Shown: positions 1 to 9,238 of the stretch, piece by piece
How positions within the stretch are numbered: position 1 is the first letter of the stretch
Layout of the letters: the number at the start of each line of letters is the position of its first letter
Source of the DNA: an uncultured Blautia sp.
GTDB taxonomy: Bacteria; Bacillota; Clostridia; Lachnospirales; Lachnospiraceae
Direction of reading: 5' to 3'
Assembly: GCA_900542045.1 (NCBI GenBank)
Contig: UQMI01000002.1
Coordinates: forward strand, 62,001-126,000
DNA length: 64,000 nucleotides
Notes under the pieces: generated by a model
The model's input: the letters and a program-made list of their open reading frames with translations, nothing else
Databases searched by the model: none
Told to the model about the DNA's origin: nothing
Position numbers and translations under genes: made by a program

Positions 1-1
1 A

Positions 2-181
2 ATGAAGAGCAATACTTCTCATGGACTTTCCATGATCTATCATAAATTAGAGGACTATTATGGAGAAGAATTTCAGTTTGAGGCCGTTCCCGGAGAAAAG
101 GAAGGAATCTGTTTCCGGCTGGAAATTCCGTTTAAGAGCAGAAAGGCAGGTGAGCAGGATGATTCGAGCCGTTATCTGTGA
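2..181 (+). CDS. sensor histidine kinase, C-terminal end (5' partial)
   Basis: The frame is open from the window edge to TGA at 179-181 and encodes the last 59 residues of a protein. The stretch HGLSMIYHKLEDYYGEEF, followed by GICFRLEIPF, matches the end of the HATPase_c domain of YesM/LytS-type kinases, where a G-L-x-N-x-x-x-R-L-x-x-x-YG block precedes a final beta strand ending in IP. The next gene, a response regulator, overlaps its end by 23 bases, so the two form a two-component pair. The sensor and membrane parts lie outside the window. Confidence 0.75.
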   Translation: MKSNTSHGLSMIYHKLEDYYGEEFQFEAVPGEKEGICFRLEIPFKSRKAGEQDDSSRYL

Positions 182-851
182 CGATGAGCCGGCAGCAGCT
201 AATATCATCCGGCATTTTATTGAGGGGGAGAAGCTTCCCATTGAGATTGTGGGAACGGCGGAGAATGGCAGGGAAGCCATAAACCTGATCGAAAAGGAAG
301 AGCCGGAGCTGGTATTTATGGATATTCATATGCCCTGTATGAACGGGTTTGAAGTGATCAGTCAGGCTCCGGAGAGTAAATTTATCATTATCACAGCCTA
401 CGACTCTTTTCTCTACGCGCAGAAAGCTCTGCGGCTGGGAGCCAGCGATATCCTCTCCAAACCCATCGAACTGGAACAGTTGCGGGATGCCATCAACCGT
501 GCTGTTGGCTGGAAGTTCACATCCAATGATACAGTCAATCAGATGCTCCAGTATATCCATAGCCACTTCACGGAAAATATTTCCCTGGAACAGCTGGCGG
601 AGCTTACGTTCTGCACCAAGAGCTATCTGGTCCGTCTGTTTAAGAAGTATATGGACATCTCTATCCTGAATTACATCCATCGGCTTCGAATAGAGAAAGC
701 GGTGGGATATCTGAAAGAAGGCACCATGACGATCCAGGAAATCACGGGGGCAGTGGGGTATCAGAATTTGAATAATTTTTATAAATATTTCAAGCAGGAG
801 AAGGGAGAAACGCCTGCGGTGTTTCTGCAGAACTGGAAAAGGCAGAAATAA
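159..851 (+). CDS. response regulator, REC + AraC-type HTH
   Basis: A 230-residue two-component response regulator. The receiver domain (about 1-120) has the acidic pair D8/D9, phospho-acceptor D55 in FMDIHMP, and the conserved lysine in LSKP. The AraC/XylS helix-turn-helix domain (about 130-230) follows, with a typical second recognition helix (GYQNLNNFYKYFKQ). An upstream in-frame ATG at 60 would add 33 residues, but MIRAVICDDEP is the normal REC beginning and an AGCAGG site precedes the ATG at 159. Family members usually control sugar uptake or carbohydrate-use genes. The target is not visible here, since the upstream part of the operon is missing. Confidence 0.9.
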   Translation: MIRAVICDDEPAAANIIRHFIEGEKLPIEIVGTAENGREAINLIEKEEPELVFMDIHMPCMNGFEVISQAPESKFIIITAYDSFLYAQKALRLGASDILSKPIELEQLRDAINRAVGWKFTSNDTVNQMLQYIHSHFTENISLEQLAELTFCTKSYLVRLFKKYMDISILNYIHRLRIEKAVGYLKEGTMTIQEITGAVGYQNLNNFYKYFKQEKGETPAVFLQNWKRQK

Positions 852-888
852 AAAAGGTCAGTCAGAATTTTTCTGGCTGATCTTTTTT
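851..888. terminator. bidirectional intrinsic terminator
   Basis: An AAAAAGGTCAGTCAGAA arm pairs with TTCTGGCTGATCTTTTT with G-T wobbles. The run of A on one side and T on the other serve both strands. It lies between the response regulator (+) and the small minus-strand gene, which converge here. Confidence 0.85.
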
Positions 889-916
889 AGCGGAAGCGGC
901 TTCCTGCCTGTTTCCG

Positions 917-1180
917 CTATTCTTCTATGATCTGAATTTCAAGGAAGTCAAAATCAATATGTTCGATAAAACTGTCCTGGCTGAAACGGGTCCGGTCATG
1001 ACGCTGGAATTCCCGGATATTGGAATCCAGCCAGATCGGTTTTTCCAGATCCAGGCTGTAGCAGATTTCCTCCAGCCCCTGGAAAATTTTGTGGGTGCGG
1101 GTATCTTCGTTATCGATACAGCTTACGGTATCCCGAAGCAGGTGGTTATCTTTCCATATTTTTCCCCATAATCGGAACAT
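917..1180 (-). CDS. small conserved hypothetical protein (87 aa)
   Basis: An 87-residue soluble protein beginning MFRLWGKIWKDNHLL and ending in DFLEIQIIEE. I recognise it as a small protein of unknown function common in Lachnospiraceae and other Clostridia (from memory, not a search). A GAGGAG site sits 8 bases before the ATG. It has no membrane segment, signal peptide or recognisable catalytic motif. The charged central part (DRTRFSQDSFIEHIDFDFLEI) is the most conserved-looking region. It stands alone, convergent with the response regulator and divergent from the aconitase-family gene. Function unknown. Confidence 0.75.
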   Translation of the reverse strand: MFRLWGKIWKDNHLLRDTVSCIDNEDTRTHKIFQGLEEICYSLDLEKPIWLDSNIREFQRHDRTRFSQDSFIEHIDFDFLEIQIIEE

Positions 1181-1576
1181 ATCGGCGTCTCCTCTCTGTG
1201 TTTTCGAACTTGAAATGCAAATGCCGGGTAGCTGTCAATGACAGTGCATTGCCGCTGCCGGGACGTATCGTCCGCAGTGCAGACAGAACCCGACATATCT
1301 GTCGGTAAGTATAACGGATTTTACAGAGAATGTAAAGCCGCCGGGCGGCGGATTCTGCTGAGCCTACTGAGAGAAGGCCGTATTTTAATGGAGGATTTCC
1401 AGTGCGGGCTGGAGAGAATGTCAGGAAATAGTATTTGAAACTTTTACGGGAATCCATTATAATGATGAACAGATGCTCTGCTCCTGAGACTAAAAAGCCT
1501 GTCGGGGCAGGATTGAGGCAAAGAGGATTTGTTGGTGCAGCTGGGCGGCAGCCGGCTGCGGAATGGAGGATAGGAT
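1181..1576. other. intergenic region without a gene
   Basis: No credible coding frame: the 66-codon plus frame at 1238-1438 lacks a ribosome site and family resemblance. It contains two small palindromes, CTGTCA-A-TGACAG at 1232-1244 and the GC-rich GCCGCCGGGCGGCGG at 1337-1351. The promoter of the aconitase-family gene lies at the right end. Confidence 0.6.
1435..1463 (+). promoter_or_regulatory. sigma-A promoter of the aconitase-family gene
   Basis: TTGAAA (1435-1440), a 17-base spacer and a perfect TATAAT (1458-1463). It predicts a start near 1470 and a 5' leader of about 107 bases before the ATG at 1577. Confidence 0.85.
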
Positions 1577-3838
1577 ATGATAAAACTACATGACCAGGGG
1601 GTTTATCTGGTGAATGGAAATCAGCTTGTGGAAGAGACATCTGCTGATCTTCCGGTATCCAGAGAAGAGGCGGCAAAGAATACCATTGCGTATGGAATCT
1701 TGGAGGAACACAATACTTCCGGGAATATGGAAAAGCTGCAGATCAAATTTGACAAGCTTACTTCCCATGATATTACATTTGTGGGCATCATCCAGACGGC
1801 AAGAGCTTCCGGACTGGAGAAATTTCCGGTTCCCTATGTGCTGACGAACTGTCATAACTCCCTGTGTGCTGTGGGCGGTACCATCAACGAAGATGACCAC
1901 ATGTTTGGGCTGACCTGTGCGAAGAAATATGGCGGCGTCTATGTTCCTCCTCATCAGGCTGTCATTCATCAGTTTGCAAGAGAAATGCTGGCCGGCGGCG
2001 GCAAGATGATTCTGGGCTCTGACAGTCATACCCGCTATGGTGCGCTGGGAACTATGGCTATGGGCGAAGGCGGACCGGAACTGGTTAAGCAGCTGTTGGA
2101 GCAGACCTATGATATTAACATGCCGGGCGTGGTGGCAATTTATCTCACCGGATCTCCGAGACCGGGCGTAGGGCCCCAGGACGTGGCGCTTGCTATTATC
2201 GGCAAGGTATTTGCCAATGGTTATGTGAAAAATAAAGTAATGGAGTTTGTGGGACCGGGTGTATCCAATCTGAGCGCGGATTTCCGCATCGGTGTGGATG
2301 TTATGACCACAGAGACCACCTGCCTGTCTTCTATTTGGAGAACGGATGACAAGATTGAAGAATTTTATGCAATTCACGGCAGAAGCGAAGAGTACAAAGA
2401 GCTGAATCCGGGACAGATTACCTATTATGACGGTTGTGTGGAAGTGAATCTGGATGAGATCAAGCCGATGATCGCCATGCCCTTCCATCCCAGCAACACC
2501 TATACCATCGATGAGCTGAATGCCAATCTGATGGATATTCTGGATGATGTGGAGAAAAAAGCCCAGGTGAGTCTGGACGGAAAGATTGATTTTACATTGA
2601 AAAACAAAGTAAGAGACGGAAAGCTCCATGTGGATCAGGGGATTATTGCCGGATGCGCCGGCGGCGGATTTGAAAATATCTGTGCAGCGGCGGATATCCT
2701 GAAAGGTGCAAGTATAGGATGGGATGCCTTTACATTAAGTGTATATCCTGCCAGTACGCCGATTTATGTGGAACTGGCCAGAAATGGCGCGCTGGCCACT
2801 CTGATGGAGACAGGTGCAGTGGTGAAGACGGCATTCTGCGGCCCCTGCTTCGGTGCAGGAGATACGCCTGCCAACAATGCATTCAGCATCCGTCATTCCA
2901 CCAGAAACTTCCCCAACCGTGAGGGATCCAAGATCCAGAATGGCCAGATTTCTTCTGTTGCCCTGATGGATGCCCGCTCCATTGCAGCTACTGCAGCCAA
3001 CAAAGGCGTGCTTACATCCGCGGAGGAGTTTACCGGAACCTACAGCAATCCGAAATATTACTTTGACAAGACGATTTATGAGAACCGTATCTTTGACAGC
3101 AAGGGTGTGGCCGATCCCAGTGTGGAGATCCAGTTCGGACCCAACATCAAGGATTGGCCCAAAATGCCGGCGCTGGCAGATAATCTGATCCTGAAAGTGG
3201 TTTCTGAGATCCATGATCCGGTCACTACCACTGATGAATTGATTCCGTCCGGTGAGACTTCCTCTTACCGTTCCAATCCTCTGGGACTGGCAGAATTTAC
3301 TTTATCCAGAAAGGATCCGGCTTACGTGGGACGTGCCAAAGAAGTCCAGAAGGCAGAACAGGCCATCCTGGACGGAAAATGTCCGGTGGAAGCTCTGCCG
3401 GAACTGGAACCGGTACTGGCTGCTATTGAGAAGGAATTCCCGGAAGTGAAGAAGGGACAGCTGGGTGTGGGAAGCACTATTTTCGCAGTGAAGCCGGGCG
3501 ATGGTTCTGCACGTGAGCAGGCTGCCTCCTGCCAGAAGGTACTGGGCGGCTGGGCTAATATTGCCAACGAATATGCAACCAAGAGATATCGTTCCAATCT
3601 GATCAACTGGGGAATGCTGCCTTTCCTGATTCCGGAGGGAGAGCTGCCTTTTAAGAATGGAGATTACCTTTTTGTGCCGCAGATCCGTAAAGCGGTGGAA
3701 GAAAAGGCGGATTCCATCACTGTTTACGTGGTGGGAGATACATTAAAAGAATTTTCTCTGACTCTGGGAGAACTGACAGACGATGAAAGAGAGATCATTC
3801 TGAAGGGATGTCTGATCAATTACAATCGAAAGAATTAA
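1577..3838 (+). CDS. ybhJ: aconitase-family hydratase (YbhJ type)
   Basis: A 753-residue member of the aconitase superfamily. The N-terminal catalytic part has [11 protein letters not shown], the family substrate-binding motif, and cysteine-bearing segments ([24 protein letters not shown]) expected to hold a [4Fe-4S] cluster. The C-terminal part is the mobile swivel domain, with GAG-like sequence near [12 protein letters not shown]. Length and motif layout resemble E. coli YbhJ, an aconitase homologue of unknown substrate, more than AcnA (about 890) or bacterial LeuC plus LeuD. It is monocistronic, with its own promoter and terminator and no citrate synthase or isocitrate dehydrogenase neighbour, so citrate-cycle duty cannot be assumed. 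A weak GAGGATAGG site precedes the ATG. Confidence 0.85.
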   Translation: MIKLHDQGVYLVNGNQLVEETSADLPVSREEAAKNTIAYGILEEHNTSGNMEKLQIKFDKLTSHDITFVGIIQTARASGLEKFPVPYVLTNCHNSLCAVGGTINEDDHMFGLTCAKKYGGVYVPPHQAVIHQFAREMLAGGGKMILGSDSHTRYGALGTMAMGEGGPELVKQLLEQTYDINMPGVVAIYLTGSPRPGVGPQDVALAIIGKVFANGYVKNKVMEFVGPGVSNLSADFRIGVDVMTTETTCLSSIWRTDDKIEEFYAIHGRSEEYKELNPGQITYYDGCVEVNLDEIKPMIAMPFHPSNTYTIDELNANLMDILDDVEKKAQVSLDGKIDFTLKNKVRDGKLHVDQGIIAGCAGGGFENICAAADILKGASIGWDAFTLSVYPASTPIYVELARNGALATLMETGAVVKTAFCGPCFGAGDTPANNAFSIRHSTRNFPNREGSKIQNGQISSVALMDARSIAATAANKGVLTSAEEFTGTYSNPKYYFDKTIYENRIFDSKGVADPSVEIQFGPNIKDWPKMPALADNLILKVVSEIHDPVTTTDELIPSGETSSYRSNPLGLAEFTLSRKDPAYVGRAKEVQKAEQAILDGKCPVEALPELEPVLAAIEKEFPEVKKGQLGVGSTIFAVKPGDGSAREQAASCQKVLGGWANIANEYATKRYRSNLINWGMLPFLIPEGELPFKNGDYLFVPQIRKAVEEKADSITVYVVGDTLKEFSLTLGELTDDEREIILKGCLINYNRKN

Positions 3839-3860
3839 AAACAGGCGAGGCCTGAAAGTG

Positions 3861-3904
3861 CTGTCTCTGGAAAAGCGGAGCTCTTTTCCAGGGGCAGTTT
3901 TTTT
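3861..3904 (+). terminator. intrinsic terminator
   Basis: CTGTCTCTGGAAAAG pairs with CTTTTCCAGGGGCAG around a short GC loop and is followed by seven T. It closes the aconitase-family unit. Confidence 0.9.
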
Positions 3905-4044
3905 GTCCTAAAAGGAAAGCAGGGAAAATGCTCTGCTGCTCCCTTGAGATAAAAGTTCTGTAGGGATGCTCAAAAATGCAACGGGAAGGACACTCGGATT
4001 GTTTTTTTGTAAATCTGGGTTTCTGTAAGATCAGAGAAGCATGC

Positions 4045-4073
4045 TTGTTCCGTTCGGATGGATATGTTATCCT
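4045..4073 (+). promoter_or_regulatory. possible promoter of the SIR2-like gene
   Basis: TTGTTC, 17 bases, TATCCT. Each box matches four of six consensus positions. It is correctly placed about 46 bases before the ATG at 4119. Confidence 0.4.
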
Positions 4074-4118
4074 GTATTCATACAGAAGATGAGCCGGGAT
4101 AATGGAAGGAGGGAACAT

Positions 4119-5411
4119 ATGATAGACTTCAGTGAACTGCTGATACCAACGGTGGAAGTGCTGAAAGAGGCAGGACATGGGATGCATATCCGGGATATCA
4201 ATGAACAGCTCAAGGACAAAGTGCCTGTCTCCAGGGAAGATCTGAAGCAAAAACATCTGGACAGCAATCAGACAGAATTTGCTTACCGGGCGGCATGGGC
4301 CAGGACCTACTTGAAAAAGTACGGCCTGCTTCAAAATCCGGAACGTGGATACTGGCAGATCAGCGACGTCTATAATGGGGAAGAGATAAATCCTCAGACT
4401 GTCGTGGAAACGGTCCGCAGTCTCCAGAAGTATACGTCGGATGCCGAAGCTGCAAAAGGGTATGATATAGGCAGTGAGAATGCCAGGTATCTTCGTGAAC
4501 TGCAGGATGAATACAGAAAAGGAAAGGTCACGTTATTTCTGGGGGCAGGAGTTTCCATGGCGGCGAATATGCCTTCCTGGGATGCGCTTATTACAAATTT
4601 TTTTATTGAAAGACTGAAAGATGAACGGGGAGCTGAGGTGAATGGCTGTGTGCTGGAGAAACTGACGCGTCTGGCCAGTATGAACAGTGAAAATTCGCCT
4701 CTGATGCAGACAAGGTTTATGGAATAGAATATGGAACCAGAAAAGTTTTTTGAACTTTTGACCAGCGCCATCTACCAGAGACCGGAAAATCTGGAGAATT
4801 CCCTGTTCAACAGCCTGACAGGTCTGATCCGCAATAAAAACAAGATTTACATTCGAGAAATCGTTACTTACAATTTCGATGATCTGCTGGAACGGAAATT
4901 AGATGAGAAAGATATCTACTGCGAAAGCTATGACGGCCCTTCGCCGCGGAAAGATGAAAACAGTGTCAATATCTACCATGTGCATGGAAAGATCAAGAAA
5001 ACTGTAGAGCCTGATGATGATATTACCACAGACAATATTGTGTTTTCGGAAGAGCAGTATCACAATATTTATACGGATACCTATCACTGGTCTAATATTA
5101 AACAGATTGACATGCTGCGGGAGCATCCATGCCTTTTTATCGGATGCTCTCTATCGGATCCGAACACAAGAAGACTGCTGGATATTGCGTACAAAAAAGG
5201 AGAGACCCGTCATTATGCTTTTATGAAGCGAGATAAAATAAAAATACCGGATGGGTTAAGTAAGTCAGAGAAGGCTTATCGGATATTTGAAGATTTCTAT
5301 ATGCGCAATCGAAATGCATATTATAACAGTTTGGGGATACATGTGATATGGGTGGACGAGTATGACGAAATACCCGAGCTATTGGATGAGATCAGAAGCT
5401 GTGTTGGATAA
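4119..5411 (+). pseudogene. Mrr-N / SIR2-like protein interrupted by an in-frame TAG
   Basis: One continuous frame of 430 codons is broken only by TAG at 4725-4727 (codon 203); ATG at 4731 could restart it but has no good ribosome site. Residues 1-85 resemble the Mrr N-terminal winged helix found on restriction and defence proteins. From about 124 a SIR2-like NAD-binding domain starts, with FLGAGVS at 140-146. After the stop come YNFDDLLE (about 251-258), HVHGK with the expected catalytic histidine near 289, and FIGCSLSDPNTRRLLD. The stop therefore separates the nucleotide-binding loop from the catalytic half. SIR2-like proteins of this build are NAD+-depleting antiphage effectors in several systems (family knowledge). 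TAG is an ordinary stop elsewhere in this window. Most likely a recent nonsense mutation. Confidence 0.75.
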
Positions 5412-5471
5412 ACAGAAGTTGTGGAACAACTGCAGCAAAATAAGACAGTCTGAAAGTGCAGGATAATGGAG

Positions 5472-5541
5472 ATGCTCTCTTCCGGGCAGGCGAGTGGATG
5501 AATATAAGCCTGTTTGCCTGGAAGGGAGCATAGTGTTTTTT
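5472..5541 (+). terminator. hairpin terminator after the SIR2-like gene
   Basis: ATGCTCTCTTCC pairs with GGAAGGGAGCAT (one wobble), with an inner AGGC/GCCT helix and a following GTGTTTTTTGG tract. Confidence 0.7.
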
Positions 5542-5590
5542 GGTTGTCTTTTTCTTAGGATAAAAAGAATTTTATCTGAAAATCAGACGA

Positions 5591-6934
5591 TTAAATATAA
5601 AAACACAAGGTGGAGATACTGTCGCCTTTTGCGATGCATTCGCATACATCCATGCCGTTTCGAAGTGTAAACGGAATGTCGCGGTCCGTGGTGTTCATTA
5701 CCACAACGGCAATGCTTCTGTCAGGATTATGGAAAGCTGTAGCTTCCAGTTCCTGAGAAAAACGGGAAAGTCCAATGCGAACAGCGCCGGGTTTGATAAA
5801 GCGGCTGAAATGGCCGATATAGTAGTAGGGAAGCAGTTTGGTATACTCCTTTTTGTCGGTGTCGCACATGATAATAGCTTCACAGAGATTATTGACATGG
5901 TTGGGGCCGCCATTCTGATCAAAAACCAGACTCCAGTGGATGAACGTGTCTGCTCCATGATTCAGGTCGCCGATAATATCATGGGCGTACATCCGGGCGT
6001 GGGCCAGGTGGTCGTTTTTGCTGAATTTACTGTATTCCACACAACCTTCTGAGAAGACCAGCCGTTTGTCTGGAAACTGTTCTCTGGTCATTGCCAATTC
6101 TTCAAAATGGTCTCCGCTGTACCAGTGCAGCGCAATGCCGTCTATGATCTGATGCATTTCTTCGTCACTGATGGTTTCTATAGCGCGTTCCAGTGTGCGT
6201 TCTTTATTGTGATCCCAGATTAGAATCTGGATATCGTCCAGTCCCTGTCTTTTTAGTTCGGGATATAAAGAATTACGCAGGTATTCTCTTTCTTCGGCGG
6301 CAGTCCAGATACAGGAGTCCCAAGTTTGAACAGCCTTGGGCTCATTTTGCAGACTGAGCATGGAAAAATGGATACCAAGTTTATCGTATTCTTTGATGAA
6401 ACGGCAGATGTATTTGGCCCACAGGGAGTAATATTCTTCCTTTAATTTTCCGCCGTGATTTTTTTCGCCATTCGTTTTCATAAAAGCAGGCGGTGACCAG
6501 GGAGATACCATAAGGGTCAGCGGTCTGACAGAAACTTTCTGGGCTTTCTGGATCATGGGAATCAGATACTGATGATCCCGTTCCAGGGAAAAAGTATTGA
6601 GGGATAGATCTGAAGGATCATTGCAGGCAGAATAATTGCCAAGAGAAGCATCACAACTGTCCAGATGAACGCGTCCGCAGGTATATTGCAGTCCTTCCTC
6701 GCTGAAAAATTCATTGACCAGTTTCTGGCCTTTTTCTTCTCCTAACTGCTTGACACAATAAGCAGATGCCTCGGTAAATGTACCTCCAAAACCGTGAAAG
6801 GTTTGGTACTGAATGTTTGGATGGATATTTATGACCGGATATTCAATGTCTGGATCTTTGTGAAATATCTGTGTTTTGGTTTCTTCGAAACGTTGACTGT
6901 TTTTATAAAGTGTGGTAAAAATCTGTAGTTCCAA
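5591..6934 (-). CDS. GH30 family glycosidase (glucosylceramidase-like)
   Basis: A 447-residue glycoside hydrolase of family 30, a (beta/alpha)8 barrel with a short beta-sandwich tail. Family landmarks are FHGFGGTFTEAS near the N-terminus, the acid/base E198 in LSLQNEP, ALHWYSGDH on strand six, and the nucleophile E296 in LVFSEGC. There is no signal peptide, so it probably acts inside the cell on imported beta-glucosides, beta-xylosides or similar disaccharides; substrate specificity cannot be told from sequence. AGGAGG is well placed before the start. It is divergent from the SDR/ThuA operon, which may handle the released sugars (inference). Confidence 0.9.
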   Translation of the reverse strand: MELQIFTTLYKNSQRFEETKTQIFHKDPDIEYPVINIHPNIQYQTFHGFGGTFTEASAYCVKQLGEEKGQKLVNEFFSEEGLQYTCGRVHLDSCDASLGNYSACNDPSDLSLNTFSLERDHQYLIPMIQKAQKVSVRPLTLMVSPWSPPAFMKTNGEKNHGGKLKEEYYSLWAKYICRFIKEYDKLGIHFSMLSLQNEPKAVQTWDSCIWTAAEEREYLRNSLYPELKRQGLDDIQILIWDHNKERTLERAIETISDEEMHQIIDGIALHWYSGDHFEELAMTREQFPDKRLVFSEGCVEYSKFSKNDHLAHARMYAHDIIGDLNHGADTFIHWSLVFDQNGGPNHVNNLCEAIIMCDTDKKEYTKLLPYYYIGHFSRFIKPGAVRIGLSRFSQELEATAFHNPDRSIAVVVMNTTDRDIPFTLRNGMDVCECIAKGDSISTLCFYI

Positions 6935-6980
6935 AATAAAGTCCTCCTCTGTGTGAATTTATTTTGTAGTTAAGATTATT

Positions 6981-7007
6981 TTTATAATAGAGAAGAATAA
7001 ATGTCAA
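6981..7007 (-). promoter_or_regulatory. promoter of the GH30 gene
   Basis: On the minus strand TTGACA (7007-7002) is followed after 15 bases by TATAAA (6986-6981). The spacer is short, and TAAAAA two bases further on gives 17. It lies about 50 bases upstream of the ATG. Confidence 0.6.
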
Positions 7008-7166
7008 TAAATATCGTTGAAGATTGAAAAAAACGACACCAAATTAAAAAAATATACAAAAAAATCGAGAAATATATAAAATACAGATGAAAATAAGCAT
7101 AAAATTATTCTGTGAAATAGAAGTAGTGGAATTTTTTTAAAGAAAGTAGATGATTTTTTGATTGTA

Positions 7167-7195
7167 TTGCAATTTTTTTTGCCTTTTGGTAGCAT
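7167..7195 (+). promoter_or_regulatory. possible promoter of the SDR operon
   Basis: TTGCAA, 17 bases, TAGCAT. Each box matches four of six positions. A run of eight T lies in the spacer. Confidence 0.4.
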
Positions 7196-7249
7196 AAGGA
7201 ATAAAATTCTTGCATGCTTTTTCCGCATGATTCAAAAAAGGAGCAGACT

Positions 7250-7963
7250 ATGGAAAAACAAAAGTGGATCTTGGTGACAGGTGCAGACAGAGGGCTTGGC
7301 CTGGCGTTCTGTGAGGAGTTTCTGAACAGAGGTTATCATGTGATCGGAGCCGGACACAGGGAGGACAGTCCGGCACTGGAAGAGTTGAGAAAACAGTGGG
7401 GAGAGAAAATGTGCCCTATTGTTCTGGATGTGGCTTCCTGTGCCTCGGTAGCACATTCTGTGGAGCAGGTGAGAAAATATACAGATGCCCTCTGGCTGCT
7501 GGTGAGCAATGCCGGAATGGGAAATCACGGGCCGGATATTCGAAAAGGGGTCTGTCCGGAGGATAACTGGCGTATGTTCCAGGTCAATGCACTGGGGGCT
7601 TGCTGGATAACGGAGGCATATCTTCCAATGCTGCGAAAGGGAGGAAAAAGACTTGCCTATATCTCTTCAGAAGCGGGAAGTGTGGCGGTGGCACACAGGG
7701 AAGATACTTTTGGCTATTGTATGTCCAAAACGGCCTTAAATCGCGCAGTCCGCGTATATCATAATCGTTTGGCACCGGAAGGATTCCGGGTTTATCTTTA
7801 TCATCCGGGATGGTTGAAAACGATGATGATGGGAGCAGAAGCAGAGGGGACACTGCCGCCAGAGAAATCGGCTCAAATTGCAGCGGATTATTTTCTTGAA
7901 GAAGAGGGCAGAAGAGATTGTCTGGTGATCAGAGATTGGGAGGGAAGAATATGGCCGTTTTAA
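7250..7963 (+). CDS. short-chain dehydrogenase/reductase
   Basis: A 237-residue classical SDR oxidoreductase. The Rossmann motif TGADRGLG (10-17) binds NAD(P), the SNAG motif is at 86-89, and the catalytic pair Y156/K160 lies in FGYCMSK with S139 or S140 preceding. The ATG at 7250 has AAAGGAG in front; an in-frame ATG at 7214 would add an unlikely 12-residue leader. It overlaps the next gene by 13 bases and shares an operon with an SDR-like protein and a ThuA protein, opposite a GH30 glycosidase. A role in oxidising or reducing a sugar or sugar-derived alcohol fits; the substrate is unknown. Confidence 0.85.
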   Translation: MEKQKWILVTGADRGLGLAFCEEFLNRGYHVIGAGHREDSPALEELRKQWGEKMCPIVLDVASCASVAHSVEQVRKYTDALWLLVSNAGMGNHGPDIRKGVCPEDNWRMFQVNALGACWITEAYLPMLRKGGKRLAYISSEAGSVAVAHREDTFGYCMSKTALNRAVRVYHNRLAPEGFRVYLYHPGWLKTMMMGAEAEGTLPPEKSAQIAADYFLEEEGRRDCLVIRDWEGRIWPF

Positions 7964-8556
7964 GTGAACGTTGGAAAAATCTAAAAGCAGTCGTTTATGG
8001 AGAGGGGGCACGGGAGAATGCACTGGTACAATGGTTTCAGAAATACGGATGCCAGACGGTTCAGATACCGGTGGGAGAAATTACCGGATGTGCAGATGTG
8101 CTGCCATGGGAGAATCTGGATATCCTGGTTCTTGGAGAACCAGAACTGGCTGCAAAAGATATGGGAAATGCAGAAGAAATACACAGAAATTTTGATTCCT
8201 GTATCAATGGTGCCATGTGCCTGATTTCTGAACTGCTGCCTTATCTGGATCGGGGAAACAGGAAAAGGATCTGCTTTCTGACGCGGTGTTCAGCAAGCAG
8301 CAATGAAAGCAGAGAAATCCAGTTGTATCCGGAAAACATGATTCGGGCATCCAGAAATATGCTGGCAGTCATTTTGAAAAATCGCTTGGAAAAAGAAGGT
8401 TATACGTTCCGGATTTGTTGTATGGAAAGCGTAGAAGAAAGTCAAAATGCAGTCTGGTATTTTCTGGAAGACCGCAGCCGGGATCTGTGTCCGGTGCATG
8501 AAGATGAAAGACGGCTGGTGATGCGTGACTGTTGTGAGAGAGAAATTCCCTGGTAA
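7951..8556 (+). CDS. degenerate SDR-like protein
   Basis: A 201-residue protein starting inside the end of the SDR gene, with GGGAGGGAAG as ribosome site. The plan echoes an SDR fold: an N-terminal strand with GEGAREN in place of TGxxxGxG, a DILVLGEPEL strand where NAG normally lies, and RICFLTRCSAS where the catalytic serine lies. The Y-x-x-x-K pair is absent, and the cofactor glycines are altered. It may be a non-catalytic partner or regulator of its neighbour, or an enzyme on another substrate. No named function. Confidence 0.6.
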   Translation: MAVLSERWKNLKAVVYGEGARENALVQWFQKYGCQTVQIPVGEITGCADVLPWENLDILVLGEPELAAKDMGNAEEIHRNFDSCINGAMCLISELLPYLDRGNRKRICFLTRCSASSNESREIQLYPENMIRASRNMLAVILKNRLEKEGYTFRICCMESVEESQNAVWYFLEDRSRDLCPVHEDERRLVMRDCCEREIPW

Positions 8557-8626
8557 GAGAATGAGCGTGTCAATGGGGAAGTGCGCTGTACAGCGGCAGA
8601 GTTGTTTACATAGAAAGGTAATTAAG

Positions 8627-9238
8627 ATGGGAAAGATATTATTTTTAGGGACAGAAAATGCCTGTTATCATCCGATGAAACCAATGGGAGAGAAAATAGC
8701 GTGGCTGTTTTGTGAGGATGAAGTGGAAATAACTGGTGAGACGAAAGCTTTGGAGTATCTGGAGGGGCAGAAACTTTGTATCTTATATACGGAATTTGGG
8801 GAACCAAAGCTGCCGGACAAGCAGGTGCAGGCTTTGGCAGATTATGTAAAAAAGGGAGGATGTGCATTATTTTTGCATAATGGTATTTCGCTTGCGGTGC
8901 ATGAGGAAGTAGAAGAAATGACAGGAGGCCGATTTCTTATGCACCCTCCCTATGAGGAACTTCCTCTTCTGGAATTTTCAGCGAAAGAGGAAACGCATCC
9001 GGTGATAGCTGGTGTGTCAAAATTTCAGATCAGAGAAGAGGCATATCGATATCAGCTGAATACAGACCCAAAACGGGAAATATTCCTGCAATATGAAGAT
9101 GAAGCGGGAAAGTGGCCGGCAGGATGGAGGCGGACATACGGAGCGGGGCAGGTGTATTGTCTGGCTTTCGGGCATCAGGCAGAATGTCTGGAAACAGAAG
9201 GAGTCCAAAGGATTTTGCAAAATATCTGCCGACGTTGA
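8627..9238 (+). CDS. ThuA-domain protein
   Basis: A 203-residue protein of the ThuA (trehalose utilisation-like) family, a class I glutamine-amidotransferase-like fold. Typical pieces are MGKILFLGTENACYHP at the start, CILYTEFG, LADYVKKGGCALFLHNG in the middle, ETHPVIAGV, and the glycine-rich AYGAGQVYCLAFGH near the end (written here from RRTYGAGQVYCLAFGH). ThuA-type proteins occur in disaccharide keto-sugar pathways beside oxidoreductases, which fits its position after the SDR genes. The ATG at 8627 follows GAAAGGTAATTAAG; earlier in-frame starts overlap the preceding gene. Confidence 0.75.
   Translation: MGKILFLGTENACYHPMKPMGEKIAWLFCEDEVEITGETKALEYLEGQKLCILYTEFGEPKLPDKQVQALADYVKKGGCALFLHNGISLAVHEEVEEMTGGRFLMHPPYEELPLLEFSAKEETHPVIAGVSKFQIREEAYRYQLNTDPKREIFLQYEDEAGKWPAGWRRTYGAGQVYCLAFGHQAECLETEGVQRILQNICRR

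Larger units (their letters stand above)
6935..7249. other. AT-rich divergent intergenic region
   Basis: Separates the GH30 gene (-) from the SDR operon (+). It is rich in A and T runs and has no credible gene. It holds candidate promoters for both sides, listed separately. I see no clear operator palindrome. Confidence 0.6.

Noticed and set aside
4725..4727. Pyrrolysine or other recoding at the TAG in the SIR2-like gene
   Set aside because: TAG ends several ordinary genes here (for example the 87-residue protein, ntpB and the second adenylating enzyme), and no pyl genes are in view. Nonsense mutation is simpler.
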